Positions 43,906 through 52,707 of a stretch of 64,000 nt of DNA are shown here, piece after piece. This DNA is from Bacillota bacterium. GTDB lineage: Bacteria; Bacillota; SHA-98; UBA4971. The position numbers were made by a program, and so were the translations under genes. Below the pieces are notes generated by a model that was given only the letters and a program-made list of their open reading frames with translations, did no database searches and was not told the origin of the DNA. How positions within the stretch are numbered: position 1 is the stretch's first letter; the number at the start of each line of letters is the position of its first letter. The stretch lies in assembly GCA_012842395.1 (NCBI GenBank), contig DUSX01000003.1, positions 52,878 through 116,877 of the forward strand. The letters are read 5' to 3'.

Positions 43906-44639
43906 CGAGCGTCGTGGCCATGATCGTTCTCTGGCAGCTTGCGTCGACCTACCTGATTGACCCTTTCTTTCTACCGGCGCCAACGGCCGTGGTGAAGGGG
44001 ACCGGCGAGCTTCTCCGGGAGGGGATCCTCTTGAAGTCCATCGGGGCGAGCCTCGGAAGAATCTTCGCCGGGTGGATACTCGGAAGCCTCGTGGCCATTC
44101 CAGTCGGCTTACTGGTTGGTTCATCCCCGGTTGTTCGTAGCTTGGTTGACCCTTTCACGCATTTCTTTCGGTTCATCCCGGCGCTCGCGCTGATTACTCT
44201 GTTCATCGTGTGGTTCGGTGTTGGCGAGTTGTCAAAGATCCTCCTCATTGTCTATTCGACCGGGTTCATCGTCATGATCAACACGGCGACGGGCGTCGCA
44301 GCCATCCCTGAGGAGAAGATCTGCGCCGCGAGGTGTCTTGGGGCCAACCGTCGTCAACTGTTCCTGCACGTAACTGCCCCGGCAACCGTCCCGTACATCT
44401 ATGTTGGCATGCGCCTCGCCATGGCGTCCTCATTCCTCGTGATAGTGGCCGCGGAGATGCTCGCGGCGAACTCGGGACTGGGCTACCTCATATGGACGTC
44501 AAGACTGTATTTCCGCATAGACTGGATGTTTGCCGGCATCGTGCTCCTCGGTCTTCTCGGCTACGGTACCGACCGCCTCTGGCGCCTCGTGGGGTCGACG
44601 TTGTTGGCTAGATACCTTCGCGAGGTCTCGCGATACTAG
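43872..44639 (+). CDS. ABC importer permease (SsuC/TauC type)
   Basis: 255-residue membrane protein with about six spanning segments and the EAA-type loop AARCLGANRRQLFLHVTAPATVP (about residues 155-177), where it contacts the ATPase. The N-terminus (LPAPTAVVKG) and AGWILGSLVAIPVGLLVG are typical of sulfonate/nitrate permeases. It closes the HutC-controlled operon. Confidence 0.93.
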   Translation: MVGKRYPFYSVASVVAMIVLWQLASTYLIDPFFLPAPTAVVKGTGELLREGILLKSIGASLGRIFAGWILGSLVAIPVGLLVGSSPVVRSLVDPFTHFFRFIPALALITLFIVWFGVGELSKILLIVYSTGFIVMINTATGVAAIPEEKICAARCLGANRRQLFLHVTAPATVPYIYVGMRLAMASSFLVIVAAEMLAANSGLGYLIWTSRLYFRIDWMFAGIVLLGLLGYGTDRLWRLVGSTLLARYLREVSRY

Positions 44640-45176
44640 GATCCCACGATACCTAAGTGCATCGCCAGTACGTCGCCAGAAGTCCGCGCTACATTGCGGC
44701 GCGGGGTCGTGCTGGGGGTGCCGGCGTTGCCCTCCGTGGACCGCGCCGCGGTCGCGGCGCGCCTCATTCGAATTTAGCTCTGGTGTGCGCGCCGGGTGGG
44801 GGCTGGCCTGCTGCCTCGCCGAAAACGGCACGCTTAAGGTCGGCTTGCCCGGCATCCCCGTCCTTCTCACTTATCACCCACCGCTAGAAAAGGTGCAAAC
44901 TTGTGGTGAGTTATCCAGGTCCTTGGCAGGATATCGACGGCCAGGGAACGAATAGTTACGTGCGCTGTCGGGCAATCGTTCATCGCTCGTTCTTCAGTGG
45001 CGGTGCATCGACGTGGAGGTTGTGCACGGCCAAGCCTAGAGTTGAGCCATGTGTGGGTCGCACGCAGTCCACTTCGCCGCCAATGGGTGGCTTGGCGGTC
45101 TCATCTCTCAACTCTCGAGTTGGCTATCCATGATTGCGCCGGCCAGGAATACCACAGTCCTGCGGGAGGCCACGAC
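44640..45176. other. Intergenic region before aldo/keto reductase
   Basis: 537 bases. GC-rich imperfect repeats occur at about 44696-44765 and could fold into a terminator for the ABC operon. No gene or good promoter recognised. The frame ending at 44955 gives a plausible-looking stretch but has no start signal. Confidence 0.35.
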
Positions 45177-46130
45177 ATGATTCCTGAAGCGGAGCTCGGT
45201 AACTCCGGAATACGCGTGACACGGCTAGGCTTCGGCGCCCTGCCTATAGGACCTGTGCAGGCGGACGTTCCCATCGCGCAGGCGGCGCGGGTGATACGGC
45301 GCGCCTTGGAGCTGGGCGTCACGTTCATCGATACGGCTCATACCTATGGCACATATGAGCACATCCGGCGGGCGAAGGAGGGGTGGGCCGGGCCGCTCGT
45401 TATCGCCACGAAAACGCCGGCTTCTTCGTATGAGGAAGCCGAGGAGCACGTCCGGTTTGCCCTTGACGCGCTCGACGTGGAGCAGCTGGACATCGTGATG
45501 CTCCACGCCCACCGCTTGGACGAGCGAGTCTTTGAGGAGCGTGCCGGTGCTCACGCGTGCCTCGTGGAGTACAAAGCCAAGGGCCTAGTGCGGGCCATCG
45601 GCATCTCGACTCATAGGGTAAGCGTGGTGAGAGCTGCGGCGCAGAGGGCGGACATCGACGTGATCCACCCGCTCATCAACGTGGCTGGCTTGGGCCTTCT
45701 AGGCGGGACGGCTGATGACATGGCCGCGGCCATCCGCGTGGCTGCCGAGCGCGGGAAGGGCATCTACGCCATGAAAGCGCTGGGGGGCGGGCATCTAGTT
45801 CCAAGGCGGGAGGAAGCGTTCCGATACGTGCTGGGGCTTCCCGGAGTGCATGCGGTGGCTGTCGGAATGGTATCCGAGGCCGAGGTGGATATGAACTGCC
45901 GCATATTTGCCGGAGAGACGATTCCCCCAGGCGAGCAGGAGGCCACTCTGAAGAGGAAGCGGCTCAAGATAGTCGCGCAATACTGCAAAGGGTGTGGTTC
46001 GTGCGTGGAAGCATGCCCGAATGGGGCGCTCGCGATCGTGGACGGGAAGTCCCGCGTTGATGAACGCGCCTGCATCCTGTGCGGCTATTGCAGCCCCGTG
46101 TGCCCGGAGTTCGCTATACGAGTAATATAG
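45177..46130 (+). CDS. Aldo/keto reductase with C-terminal 4Fe-4S ferredoxin domain
   Basis: 317 residues. The N-terminal barrel starts LGNSGIRVTRLGFGALPIG and has catalytic residues in FIDTAHTYGTYE and VMLHAHR; the C-terminal 60 residues hold two ferredoxin motifs, CKGCGSCVEACPNGA and CILCGYCSPVCPE. This fused type is common in anaerobes and probably trades electrons between NAD(P)H or a carbonyl substrate and ferredoxin; substrate unknown. GGGAGG lies seven bases before ATG 45177, ruling out the 60-residue longer frame. Confidence 0.92.
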   Translation: MIPEAELGNSGIRVTRLGFGALPIGPVQADVPIAQAARVIRRALELGVTFIDTAHTYGTYEHIRRAKEGWAGPLVIATKTPASSYEEAEEHVRFALDALDVEQLDIVMLHAHRLDERVFEERAGAHACLVEYKAKGLVRAIGISTHRVSVVRAAAQRADIDVIHPLINVAGLGLLGGTADDMAAAIRVAAERGKGIYAMKALGGGHLVPRREEAFRYVLGLPGVHAVAVGMVSEAEVDMNCRIFAGETIPPGEQEATLKRKRLKIVAQYCKGCGSCVEACPNGALAIVDGKSRVDERACILCGYCSPVCPEFAIRVI

Positions 46131-46260
46131 GTGCCACGACGTCAAGCCCGTCATTTGCGAACGGGACGACCGCCAGGCCGAACGGCGCAACGGCCAGACC
46201 GATGGTCTCTGACACTATCACGCGCTCAGCAACGGGCGGGGATGGGGGCATGGGCCGAAA

Positions 46261-47517
46261 GTGGGTGCGCTAGTCAAGCTTGTCTTGGTGTGCCTGTTCA
46301 TTGTGGTGGCTCTGCGCAGAAAGATGAACCTGGGCATCGCTATGCTCTTGGCCGCTGTGGGACTCGGACTCATGTTCGGGATGGGTCCAGTGAAGCTCGT
46401 GCGCGGCATCGTGGCATCGGTGTTCGCGCTGGATTCCGCCGAATTGGCGGCGGCGCTGCTCGTCGTGATGGTGCTCGAGAACGTGATGCGCCACGCGGGC
46501 TTTCTCGGCGGCATGACCGGGGCGCTCGGCAAGATAGTGCGGGACAGGCGAGCCGTCGCCGCCCTTCTCCCGCTCCTAGTGGGTTTTCTCCCATCGGCAG
46601 GCGGGGCGCTTTTTTCTGCGCCGATGGTGGGCGAGGCCACTCAAGAAATGTCCATGTCGGCGGAACGGCGTAGCTTCATCAATTACTGGTTTCGGCACCC
46701 GATGGAATTCGTGGTTCCGGTGTACCCGGGGCTCATAATTGCCTCAAACCTGCTGCGACTGCCGCTCCCGACCTACGTAAAGCTGACGGCTCCCTTCTTT
46801 GTCATCGCCGTGGTAAGCGGCGCTTTTGTCGGATTTCACGGCGTTCCGCGGGCCGAATGGGCCAGCTCCGACACAGCGCGTCCTACGCGCGAAGACTGGA
46901 TAGCGCTAGCAAACGGCCTCGTACCCATTTTGTCGGTCGTCGTGGGCGCTGTGGCGCTTTCTGTGGACATCACGCTTGTTCTCGGCGTCGTCGCCATACT
47001 AACGGCTCTGTACGCTCACGTCCCGGTGCGGAAGCTTGCCGCTTTCGCGAAGGAAGCCATCGCAAGCAGCATCATCTTTCTCATCGCGGGGGTCATGGCC
47101 TTCAAGGGCGTCCTGGAGCTTTCGGGCGCGCTCGAGGAATTGCCGGCTTTCTTTGAGTCCTCCGGGGTGCCGGTCATCCTCGTTGCGGTCGTAATGCCGT
47201 TCCTCGTTGGTTTTCTTACAGGTTACGCGCCGGCCTACGCAGGGCTTGCTCTGCCTGTTGTCGCAGGCCTCGGCGCACCGATCGCGGGTGGGGCCGCGGC
47301 GGCGACCGCGGGGACGTTTCTCGCACAGCGGTCGATCGACCTTGCCATCCTGGGCGTAGTGAGCGGTCAGGCGGGAGTCATGCTGTCTCCAGCACACCTG
47401 TGCCTGTCTCTTACGGTCGCTCATTTTGGGGCGGACTTCGGGGGCGTCTGTAAACTCGTGGCGATACCCGAGGCCATCCTGGTGGGCGCAGCCGCCGTGT
47501 GGACGATGCTGAAATGA
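46261..47517 (+). CDS. DUF401 family membrane permease
   Basis: 418-residue polytopic membrane protein. The family is recognised from LVVMVLENVMRHAGFLGGM, the conserved VGFLPSAGGALFSAPMV (about residues 102-118) and YWFRHPMEFVVPVYPG, and from symmetrical late segments FLTGYAPAYAGLALP. DUF401 proteins look like anion/organic-acid permeases, but substrates are not known. GTG start is uncertain, since the G-rich site is 12 bases away. It is 130 bases after the aldo/keto reductase. Confidence 0.85.
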   Translation: MGALVKLVLVCLFIVVALRRKMNLGIAMLLAAVGLGLMFGMGPVKLVRGIVASVFALDSAELAAALLVVMVLENVMRHAGFLGGMTGALGKIVRDRRAVAALLPLLVGFLPSAGGALFSAPMVGEATQEMSMSAERRSFINYWFRHPMEFVVPVYPGLIIASNLLRLPLPTYVKLTAPFFVIAVVSGAFVGFHGVPRAEWASSDTARPTREDWIALANGLVPILSVVVGAVALSVDITLVLGVVAILTALYAHVPVRKLAAFAKEAIASSIIFLIAGVMAFKGVLELSGALEELPAFFESSGVPVILVAVVMPFLVGFLTGYAPAYAGLALPVVAGLGAPIAGGAAAATAGTFLAQRSIDLAILGVVSGQAGVMLSPAHLCLSLTVAHFGADFGGVCKLVAIPEAILVGAAAVWTMLK

Positions 47518-47714
47518 GGTTACTGCGTCACACATGGGAGTTGGTGACGGACGGCATGGGCGTGGAATGGGCGATCCCCGCTGAAGCTGGACGCGACGCG
47601 GACCGGGCGGACGCGGCCAAGGTGGGCACGGTCGCGGCCAAGGTAGGCACGGTCGCCCGGTGCAGGCGGGTGCGACCGCTTGGCCGCAGGCGCGGCCTTC
47701 CCAGGCGGCGGGTA
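47518..47714. other. Start of a 635-base non-coding leader region
   Basis: The gap from 47518 to 48152 holds no gene. This left part contains a 21-base tandem repeat (47613-47654) and precedes the promoter at 47715. The frame from 47499 to 47849 is mostly Arg/Gly/Ala and crosses the promoter and riboswitch, so it is not a gene. Confidence 0.5.
47613..47654 (+). repeat. 21-base tandem repeat, two copies
   Basis: GCGGCCAAGGTGGGCACGGTC at 47613-47633 is repeated at 47634-47654 with one change. Probably replication slippage. Confidence 0.75.
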
Positions 47715-47744
47715 TTGCCAAGTCGGGCTTGCGACAGGTATAAT
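47715..47744 (+). promoter_or_regulatory. Promoter of the riboswitch-controlled ATPase gene
   Basis: TTGCCA (47715-47720), 18-base spacer, TATAAT (47739-47744). It lies about 90 bases before the aptamer. Confidence 0.75.
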
Positions 47745-47835
47745 GTCTGTGGACAGAGCGCGAGGGGCGACTCCTTATCGCATGAGGGGTCGGTCCCGCA
47801 AAGCCCGCAAAGGCGGAGCCCGTGCCGGGCGACAA

Positions 47836-47924
47836 GCGAAGGGGAGTAGCTGGTTCAGGTAAAGTCAACAACCGGCCTTGAGCCTGGCTTTACCAGCCTC
47901 GTGCAGGCTTGGCAAGACCTTCGC
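47836..47924 (+). promoter_or_regulatory. yybP-ykoY (manganese) riboswitch aptamer
   Basis: The conserved GGGGAGTAGC lies at 47841-47850, and the closing GGCAAGACCTT at 47911-47921, both hallmarks of the yybP-ykoY RNA. P1 forms between GCGAAGG (47836-47842) and CCTTCGC (47918-47924). An inner stem pairs GGTAAAG (47858-47864) with CTTTACC. The 3' strand of P1 is also the 5' strand of the terminator that follows, so ligand binding should prevent termination (an ON switch). Known members sense Mn2+ and control cation P-type ATPases and other Mn-homeostasis genes; the next gene is such an ATPase. Confidence 0.85.
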
Positions 47925-47953
47925 ACCACTTCGATGGTGTGGAGGTCTTTTTT
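47914..47953 (+). terminator. Riboswitch intrinsic terminator
   Basis: AGACCT-TCGCACCA pairs with TGGTGT-GG-AGGTCT around a CTTCGA loop, followed by seven T residues. Its left arm shares CCTTCGC with the riboswitch P1 stem, making the two structures mutually exclusive. Confidence 0.88.
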
Positions 47954-48152
47954 TCTAGCCTGGTGCCGTCATTTGGAGTGCTTGCACCCACGCCGCGCTG
48001 ACGCGCCCAACGGGCAGCATGCGGGTGGATGCGGTTCCCTGATGGAAGGACACGCTAGTTGTGTGGAAGAACCCCAGAGGAATGACGGGGTCTTGAGTTC
48101 GGCACGAACGGCGCGTCGCATCGAGACTCGTCGTATTGAAAGGAAATGAGCG

Positions 48153-51100
48153 ATGGAAAGAGAAACGGCTGTGAGACGTGTTAACGAGACCGACCCCAGC
48201 GCTATCAGAGGCTCCGCGGAAGCTACCCCTCCGTATCATTGCATGAGCGCATCCGACGTCGCCGCCCTCCTCGGAACGGATCTCTCGAAGGGCCTCTCCT
48301 CCAGGGAGGCCAAGGCGCGTTTGGAGCGTTTCGGCCCGAATGAGCTCCGTGAAAAGCCCGGGCCGAGCATCCTCCAGATGTTCCTGGCCCAGTTCAAGGA
48401 GCCCCTGGTGCTGGTGCTCATCGTTGCGGCAGCCATCTCGGCGGCGCTGCGCGAGTTTACAGAGGGAATCGTCATCATGGCCATAGTCGTGCTCAACGCC
48501 GTCCTCGGGGTTGCGCAAGAGAGTCGTGCCGAGAAAGCCCTGGCTGCCCTCAAGAAGCTCGCGGCCCCGAACGCCCGCGTGCGCCGCGACGGCGTCACTG
48601 TTACGGTGCCAACGCGGGAGCTCGTGCCGGGAGACGTGGTGCTCATCGAGGCCGGGGACCACATCCCTGCGGACATGCGCGTCGTGGAAGCGGTCACGCT
48701 CAAGGTGGAGGAGGCGGCGCTCACGGGCGAGTCCGTGCCCGTGGAGAAGGCTGCTGACGCAGTGCTTCCGGAAGACGCTCCGATAGGCGAGCGGTCCAAC
48801 ATGGTCCACATGGCGACGATCTGCGTGTACGGGCGGGGGCGTGGCGTAGTTGTCGCGACAGGCATGAAGACTCAGGTCGGGCACATCGCCGGCCTCATCG
48901 AGACGTCCACCGAGAAGCGAACGCCGCTGCAGGAACGGCTCGAGGAGCTCGGCAAGTGGCTTGGGGGCGCGGCACTTGGGCTATGTGGGATCATGTTCGT
49001 CGCCGGGCTCCTGCGAGGCATCCCGGTCTTCGACATGTTCCTGACGGCGGTCAGCCTTGCGGTCGCGGCGATCCCCGAGGGGCTCCCTGCCATCGTCACC
49101 GTGGTGCTGGCTATCGGGGTGCAACGCATGGCGCGGCACCATGCCATCGTTCGTAAGCTGCCTGCCGTGGAAACCCTGGGAAGCGCGACGGCGATTTGCT
49201 CAGACAAGACGGGCACTCTCACGGAAAACCAGATGACGGTAGTGAGGGCATATGCTGACGGCCGGGTGCTACGGGTAACGGGGCAGGGCTATTCGCCCGA
49301 AGGCGAGTTCAAGGTGGCAAGAGGCCTGGGCGAGGCCGAGGGCGAATTGGCGGCCGCTTGCGCATCGGCAGCGATTCCCGCGGCCTCGAGGGCAGGGGCG
49401 GAGTATAAAGGGGCTGCCGCCGTGCCGGCCGCCCGAACCGTCACTCATGCCGCCGCAGCTCCGAATCGTCTCGCCGATGTCCGGCCGACCCAAAGTGTCG
49501 ACCTGATCAGTGGGACAGCGGCGAACGGAAACGTGGCCGGAATCGACTCAGAGCCAGCGGCTGGCGAAGAGGTCGGGACATCCGACGTCGGTGCGGCTGC
49601 CGTTGATTTGGTGGACGGCGCCACCGTGGATGCCACGGACCCGCATCTCGGGATGATGGCGCGCATTGCTTTCCTATGTAACAACTCTGAGCTCCGCCAG
49701 AACCCTGATACAGGGGAGTGGTACGTCACGGGCGATCCGACTGAAGGCGCTCTTGTTGTAGCAGCCAGGAAGGCCGGCTTCGGTCCGGACGAGGCCGAGA
49801 AGGCACCTAGGGTGGGGGAGATCCCGTTTGACTCGGTTCGAAAGCGAATGACCACGGTGCACCGATTCCCTTGGCCGGTCCCCGCTCCGCCCGCGTGCGG
49901 ACCCGAAGATCTCGACGGCCCCCAAACACATGCGAGTGGACCGGTCACCAAGGGCGCAGATGCTGGCGTTGCGGCTTCGCCACACCTGGAGGGCGGCGAA
50001 GACTCCTGCCGCGGCGCGCAGGGTGGGAGCCACTATGTGGCCCTAGTGAAGGGTGCCCCTGACTCTGTGCTCGATCGGTGCAGGTTTGTGTTCGAGCGGG
50101 AGGAGGTTCATATTCTTGACGACGCGGCGAGGACCCGTATAATGGACGTTAACCGTCATATGGCCGGCGATGCACTGCGCGTATTGGCGTTCGCCTTCAA
50201 GCACTTACCGTCGCTTCCGCCGCGCCTGGAACCTGATGACATCGAGCAGGACATGGTTTTCGTAGGGCTCATGGGCATGATGGACCCGCCGAGAGCCGAG
50301 GTGCCTGCTGCGGTCAGGACGTGCCGGGAGGCTGGCATTGTGCCCATCATGATAACGGGAGACCACAAGGATACGGCCATAGCGGTGGCAAGGGCCATCG
50401 GTCTTGCCGGGGAAGGCCAGAGAGGAGGCCCTCATGCGTCCGAGTCCGCGTCCGCGTCCGAGTCCGAATCGGAGGCTCGGTCAGGGGCTCGGGGTCTTCC
50501 GGCCGGCAGCACCGCTACGGCGGCTGCGCCTGGGGCCGGGGGCTTCGCAACGGGCGGTCAGTCTGTCTCTTCACGAGGCAGCGTCCCGGCTCCGCTGGCG
50601 CTATCAGGAGCCGAGCTTGATAACATGAGCGATGAGGAACTCGACGCTGCGGTGCGGCGCGTGTCCATTTACGCACGGGTTTCCCCAGAGCACAAGGTCA
50701 GGATCGTGGAGGCCCTTCAACGGCAGGGACACGTCGCTGCCATGACGGGCGACGGCGTCAACGACGCCCCGGCGCTCAAACGCGCGGACATTGGATGCGC
50801 GATGGGAATAACCGGCACTGACGTGGCCAAGGAAGCCGCGGACATGGTGCTGGCCGATGACAACTTTGCGACGATCGTTGAAGCGGTGCGGCAGGGAAGG
50901 ACCATCTTTGACAACATCAGGCGGTCCATTGCATACCTCATCTCGTGCAACATCGGAGAGATAGCGGCGATCTTCACGGCGATAGTATCTGGCACTTTCA
51001 GCCCGCTTACGCCAATCCAGATACTCTGGGTAAACCTCGTCACCGACAGCCTTCCTGCACTTGCCCTGGGCGTGGAGCCGCCCGACCCGGGAGTGATGAG

Positions 51101-51587
51101 GCGCCCACCGCGAAAGAGGTCGGAGTCGGTGTTCGGTGCGGGCGGCGTTGTCCGCATAGGGCTCTACGGGGCGTTTATCGGTGGCATCACGCTTCTGGCT
51201 TTCTGGCTCGGCGTGCAGGAAGACGCCAATACCGGCCGAGACCCGGTCCTTGCGGCACGAACGGTGGCTTTCGCCACTCTATCGCTCAGTCAGTTGTTCC
51301 ATGCTTTCAACCTTCGTTCGACGCTGCAGTCACTCTTCCGTCTTGGCCCTCTGACCAACAGGTACCTCGTGGGGGCGTGGGTGGCGTCAACCGCACTTCA
51401 ACTCGTGGTGTTGGTGGTACCCGCGCTACGACCCATCTTCGATACGGTTGCGCTTACGCCGGCGGAGTGGCTGACAGTCTGGGCCCTTTCTGCGTCGACC
51501 ATCTTGTTCGGCGAGATCGTGAAGGCAGCGGCCCGGGTCTCAGCCGGGCGTAGGAAGCGTGCATTGTCCGCTCCGACCCGGCGATGA
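48153..51587 (+). CDS. SERCA-like cation-transporting P-type ATPase with three insertions
   Basis: 1144-residue membrane pump exporting Ca2+ or, given the riboswitch, more likely Mn2+. Motifs are LTGESVPVEKA (actuator), AIPEGLPAIVT (M4), the phosphorylated Asp351 in SDKTGTLTENQ, KGAPDSV (nucleotide site), TGDGVNDAPALKRAD and the M5/M6 ion-site stretches NIGEIAAIF and WVNLVTDSLPALALG, close to SERCA. Family members are near 900 residues; the excess comes from low-complexity inserts at about 387-495, 573-626 and 755-815, the last with a Ser-Glu-Ala repeat. The start has AAAGG nine bases upstream. Confidence 0.95.
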   Translation: MERETAVRRVNETDPSAIRGSAEATPPYHCMSASDVAALLGTDLSKGLSSREAKARLERFGPNELREKPGPSILQMFLAQFKEPLVLVLIVAAAISAALREFTEGIVIMAIVVLNAVLGVAQESRAEKALAALKKLAAPNARVRRDGVTVTVPTRELVPGDVVLIEAGDHIPADMRVVEAVTLKVEEAALTGESVPVEKAADAVLPEDAPIGERSNMVHMATICVYGRGRGVVVATGMKTQVGHIAGLIETSTEKRTPLQERLEELGKWLGGAALGLCGIMFVAGLLRGIPVFDMFLTAVSLAVAAIPEGLPAIVTVVLAIGVQRMARHHAIVRKLPAVETLGSATAICSDKTGTLTENQMTVVRAYADGRVLRVTGQGYSPEGEFKVARGLGEAEGELAAACASAAIPAASRAGAEYKGAAAVPAARTVTHAAAAPNRLADVRPTQSVDLISGTAANGNVAGIDSEPAAGEEVGTSDVGAAAVDLVDGATVDATDPHLGMMARIAFLCNNSELRQNPDTGEWYVTGDPTEGALVVAARKAGFGPDEAEKAPRVGEIPFDSVRKRMTTVHRFPWPVPAPPACGPEDLDGPQTHASGPVTKGADAGVAASPHLEGGEDSCRGAQGGSHYVALVKGAPDSVLDRCRFVFEREEVHILDDAARTRIMDVNRHMAGDALRVLAFAFKHLPSLPPRLEPDDIEQDMVFVGLMGMMDPPRAEVPAAVRTCREAGIVPIMITGDHKDTAIAVARAIGLAGEGQRGGPHASESASASESESEARSGARGLPAGSTATAAAPGAGGFATGGQSVSSRGSVPAPLALSGAELDNMSDEELDAAVRRVSIYARVSPEHKVRIVEALQRQGHVAAMTGDGVNDAPALKRADIGCAMGITGTDVAKEAADMVLADDNFATIVEAVRQGRTIFDNIRRSIAYLISCNIGEIAAIFTAIVSGTFSPLTPIQILWVNLVTDSLPALALGVEPPDPGVMRRPPRKRSESVFGAGGVVRIGLYGAFIGGITLLAFWLGVQEDANTGRDPVLAARTVAFATLSLSQLFHAFNLRSTLQSLFRLGPLTNRYLVGAWVASTALQLVVLVVPALRPIFDTVALTPAEWLTVWALSASTILFGEIVKAAARVSAGRRKRALSAPTRR
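50436..50472 (+). repeat. Hexamer repeat (TCCGAG/TCCGCG) inside the ATPase gene
   Basis: Six tandem variants of a 6-base unit, coding Ser-Glu/Ser-Ala pairs in the third insertion. Slippage at such runs keeps the frame. Confidence 0.75.
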
Positions 51588-51714
51588 CGATGGCCTCTGG
51601 TTTTGCCCTGGTCGCTCGGGCGAGTGATGGGTGCGAAGTCGCGAAATGGGACACGACGGGGTTACTCGGGACGTGGCACAGAACCGTGGCACAGAACAAG
51701 GCTCGACCGTGCAC

Positions 51715-52620
51715 TTATTGTTTCAGCCTGGGGTCTAGTGCGTCGCGCAACCCGTCTCCGAACATGTTGAACCCCATGACCAGGAGTACTATGGCGATTC
51801 CCGGGAATGCCGTCACCCAAGGGGCGACGCGGAGGAAGGCGCGCCCGCCGCTTAGCATCGCGCCCCATTCCGGTGTGGGGGGCTGTGCCCCGAGCCCAAG
51901 GAAGCTCAATCCCGCTGCGTCGAGGATCGCCGTGGCGATGCCGAGGGTAGCCTGCACGATGAGCGGCGCCATGCAATTTGGAAGGACATGTCGGAGAATG
52001 ATGCGCAGGTCGCTGGCACCGAGTGCTCTGGCGGCCTCGAGGTATTCGCTGGCCTTGACCTGCAGCGTCGACGAGCGGACTATCCGTGCATAAACCGGAA
52101 TTGACACAATCCCGATAGCCACCATGGCGTTGCCGAGCGACGGGCCCATGATCGCTACCACGGCTATGGCGAGCAGCACACCCGGAAAGGCCAGCATGAC
52201 ATCCATGACGCGCATTATGAGGTTATCCATCAGCCCTCCGTAGTAGCCAGCTACTATCCCGAGAACCGCTCCGGCTGCAAGTGCGAAGGCGACGGCGAGT
52301 ATCCCCACTTGGAGCGACGCCCTTGCGCCATAGATTATGCGACTGAGGATATCCCTTCCCAGGTCGTCGGTGCCCAACCAATGAAGGACTGACGGAGGTG
52401 AGAGCCTATCTTCCAGGCTCGGAGCCAGGGGATCATACGGTGCCAGGTAGGGGGCTGCGATCGCCACGGCTGCGAGAAGTAGCACGAGGACGCCTCCGGC
52501 GACGGCCGACCGATTCCGAAGAAGCCTCCGCCATGCGCTCCGCCACAGGCTTGATCCACGAACTTCACCACCGCCGTCGTGTGTGTTTCCCGCCGCAGCA
52601 ATTTCAATCACCGGGGTCAA
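51715..52620 (-). CDS. dppC: Peptide/nickel-type ABC permease, DppC family
   Basis: 301-residue inner-membrane permease. Features are the N-terminal APYDPLAPSLEDRLSPPS and HWLGTDDLGRDILSRIIYGAR, the EAA loop EAARALGASDLRIILRHVLPN and LGLGAQPPTPEWGAML near the end, all typical of DppC/OppC. TTG 52620 is taken as start because GGGAGGG is six bases upstream; a longer frame reaches 52692. It is last in the order A, B, C on the minus strand. No DppD/DppF ATPase genes follow within the window. Confidence 0.93.
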   Translation of the reverse strand: MTPVIEIAAAGNTHDGGGEVRGSSLWRSAWRRLLRNRSAVAGGVLVLLLAAVAIAAPYLAPYDPLAPSLEDRLSPPSVLHWLGTDDLGRDILSRIIYGARASLQVGILAVAFALAAGAVLGIVAGYYGGLMDNLIMRVMDVMLAFPGVLLAIAVVAIMGPSLGNAMVAIGIVSIPVYARIVRSSTLQVKASEYLEAARALGASDLRIILRHVLPNCMAPLIVQATLGIATAILDAAGLSFLGLGAQPPTPEWGAMLSGGRAFLRVAPWVTAFPGIAIVLLVMGFNMFGDGLRDALDPRLKQ

Positions 52621-52707
52621 CGCCGTCCCTCCCGCCGCATTCTGATGACGATCATGGTCGTACCAGGCAGAACGAGTCTTGTTGCAAGGCAACGCCGGTC
52701 AAGTCGA

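Noticed and set aside
44830..44955. Possible gene remnant reading GLPGIPVLLTYHPP
   Set aside because: It resembles a fragment of a nucleotide-fold enzyme by chance, but no start, no upstream continuation and no second motif are present.
47499..47849. Plus-strand frame over the start of the ATPase leader
   Set aside because: It crosses a tandem repeat, a promoter and the riboswitch, and codes for Arg/Gly/Ala-rich sequence.
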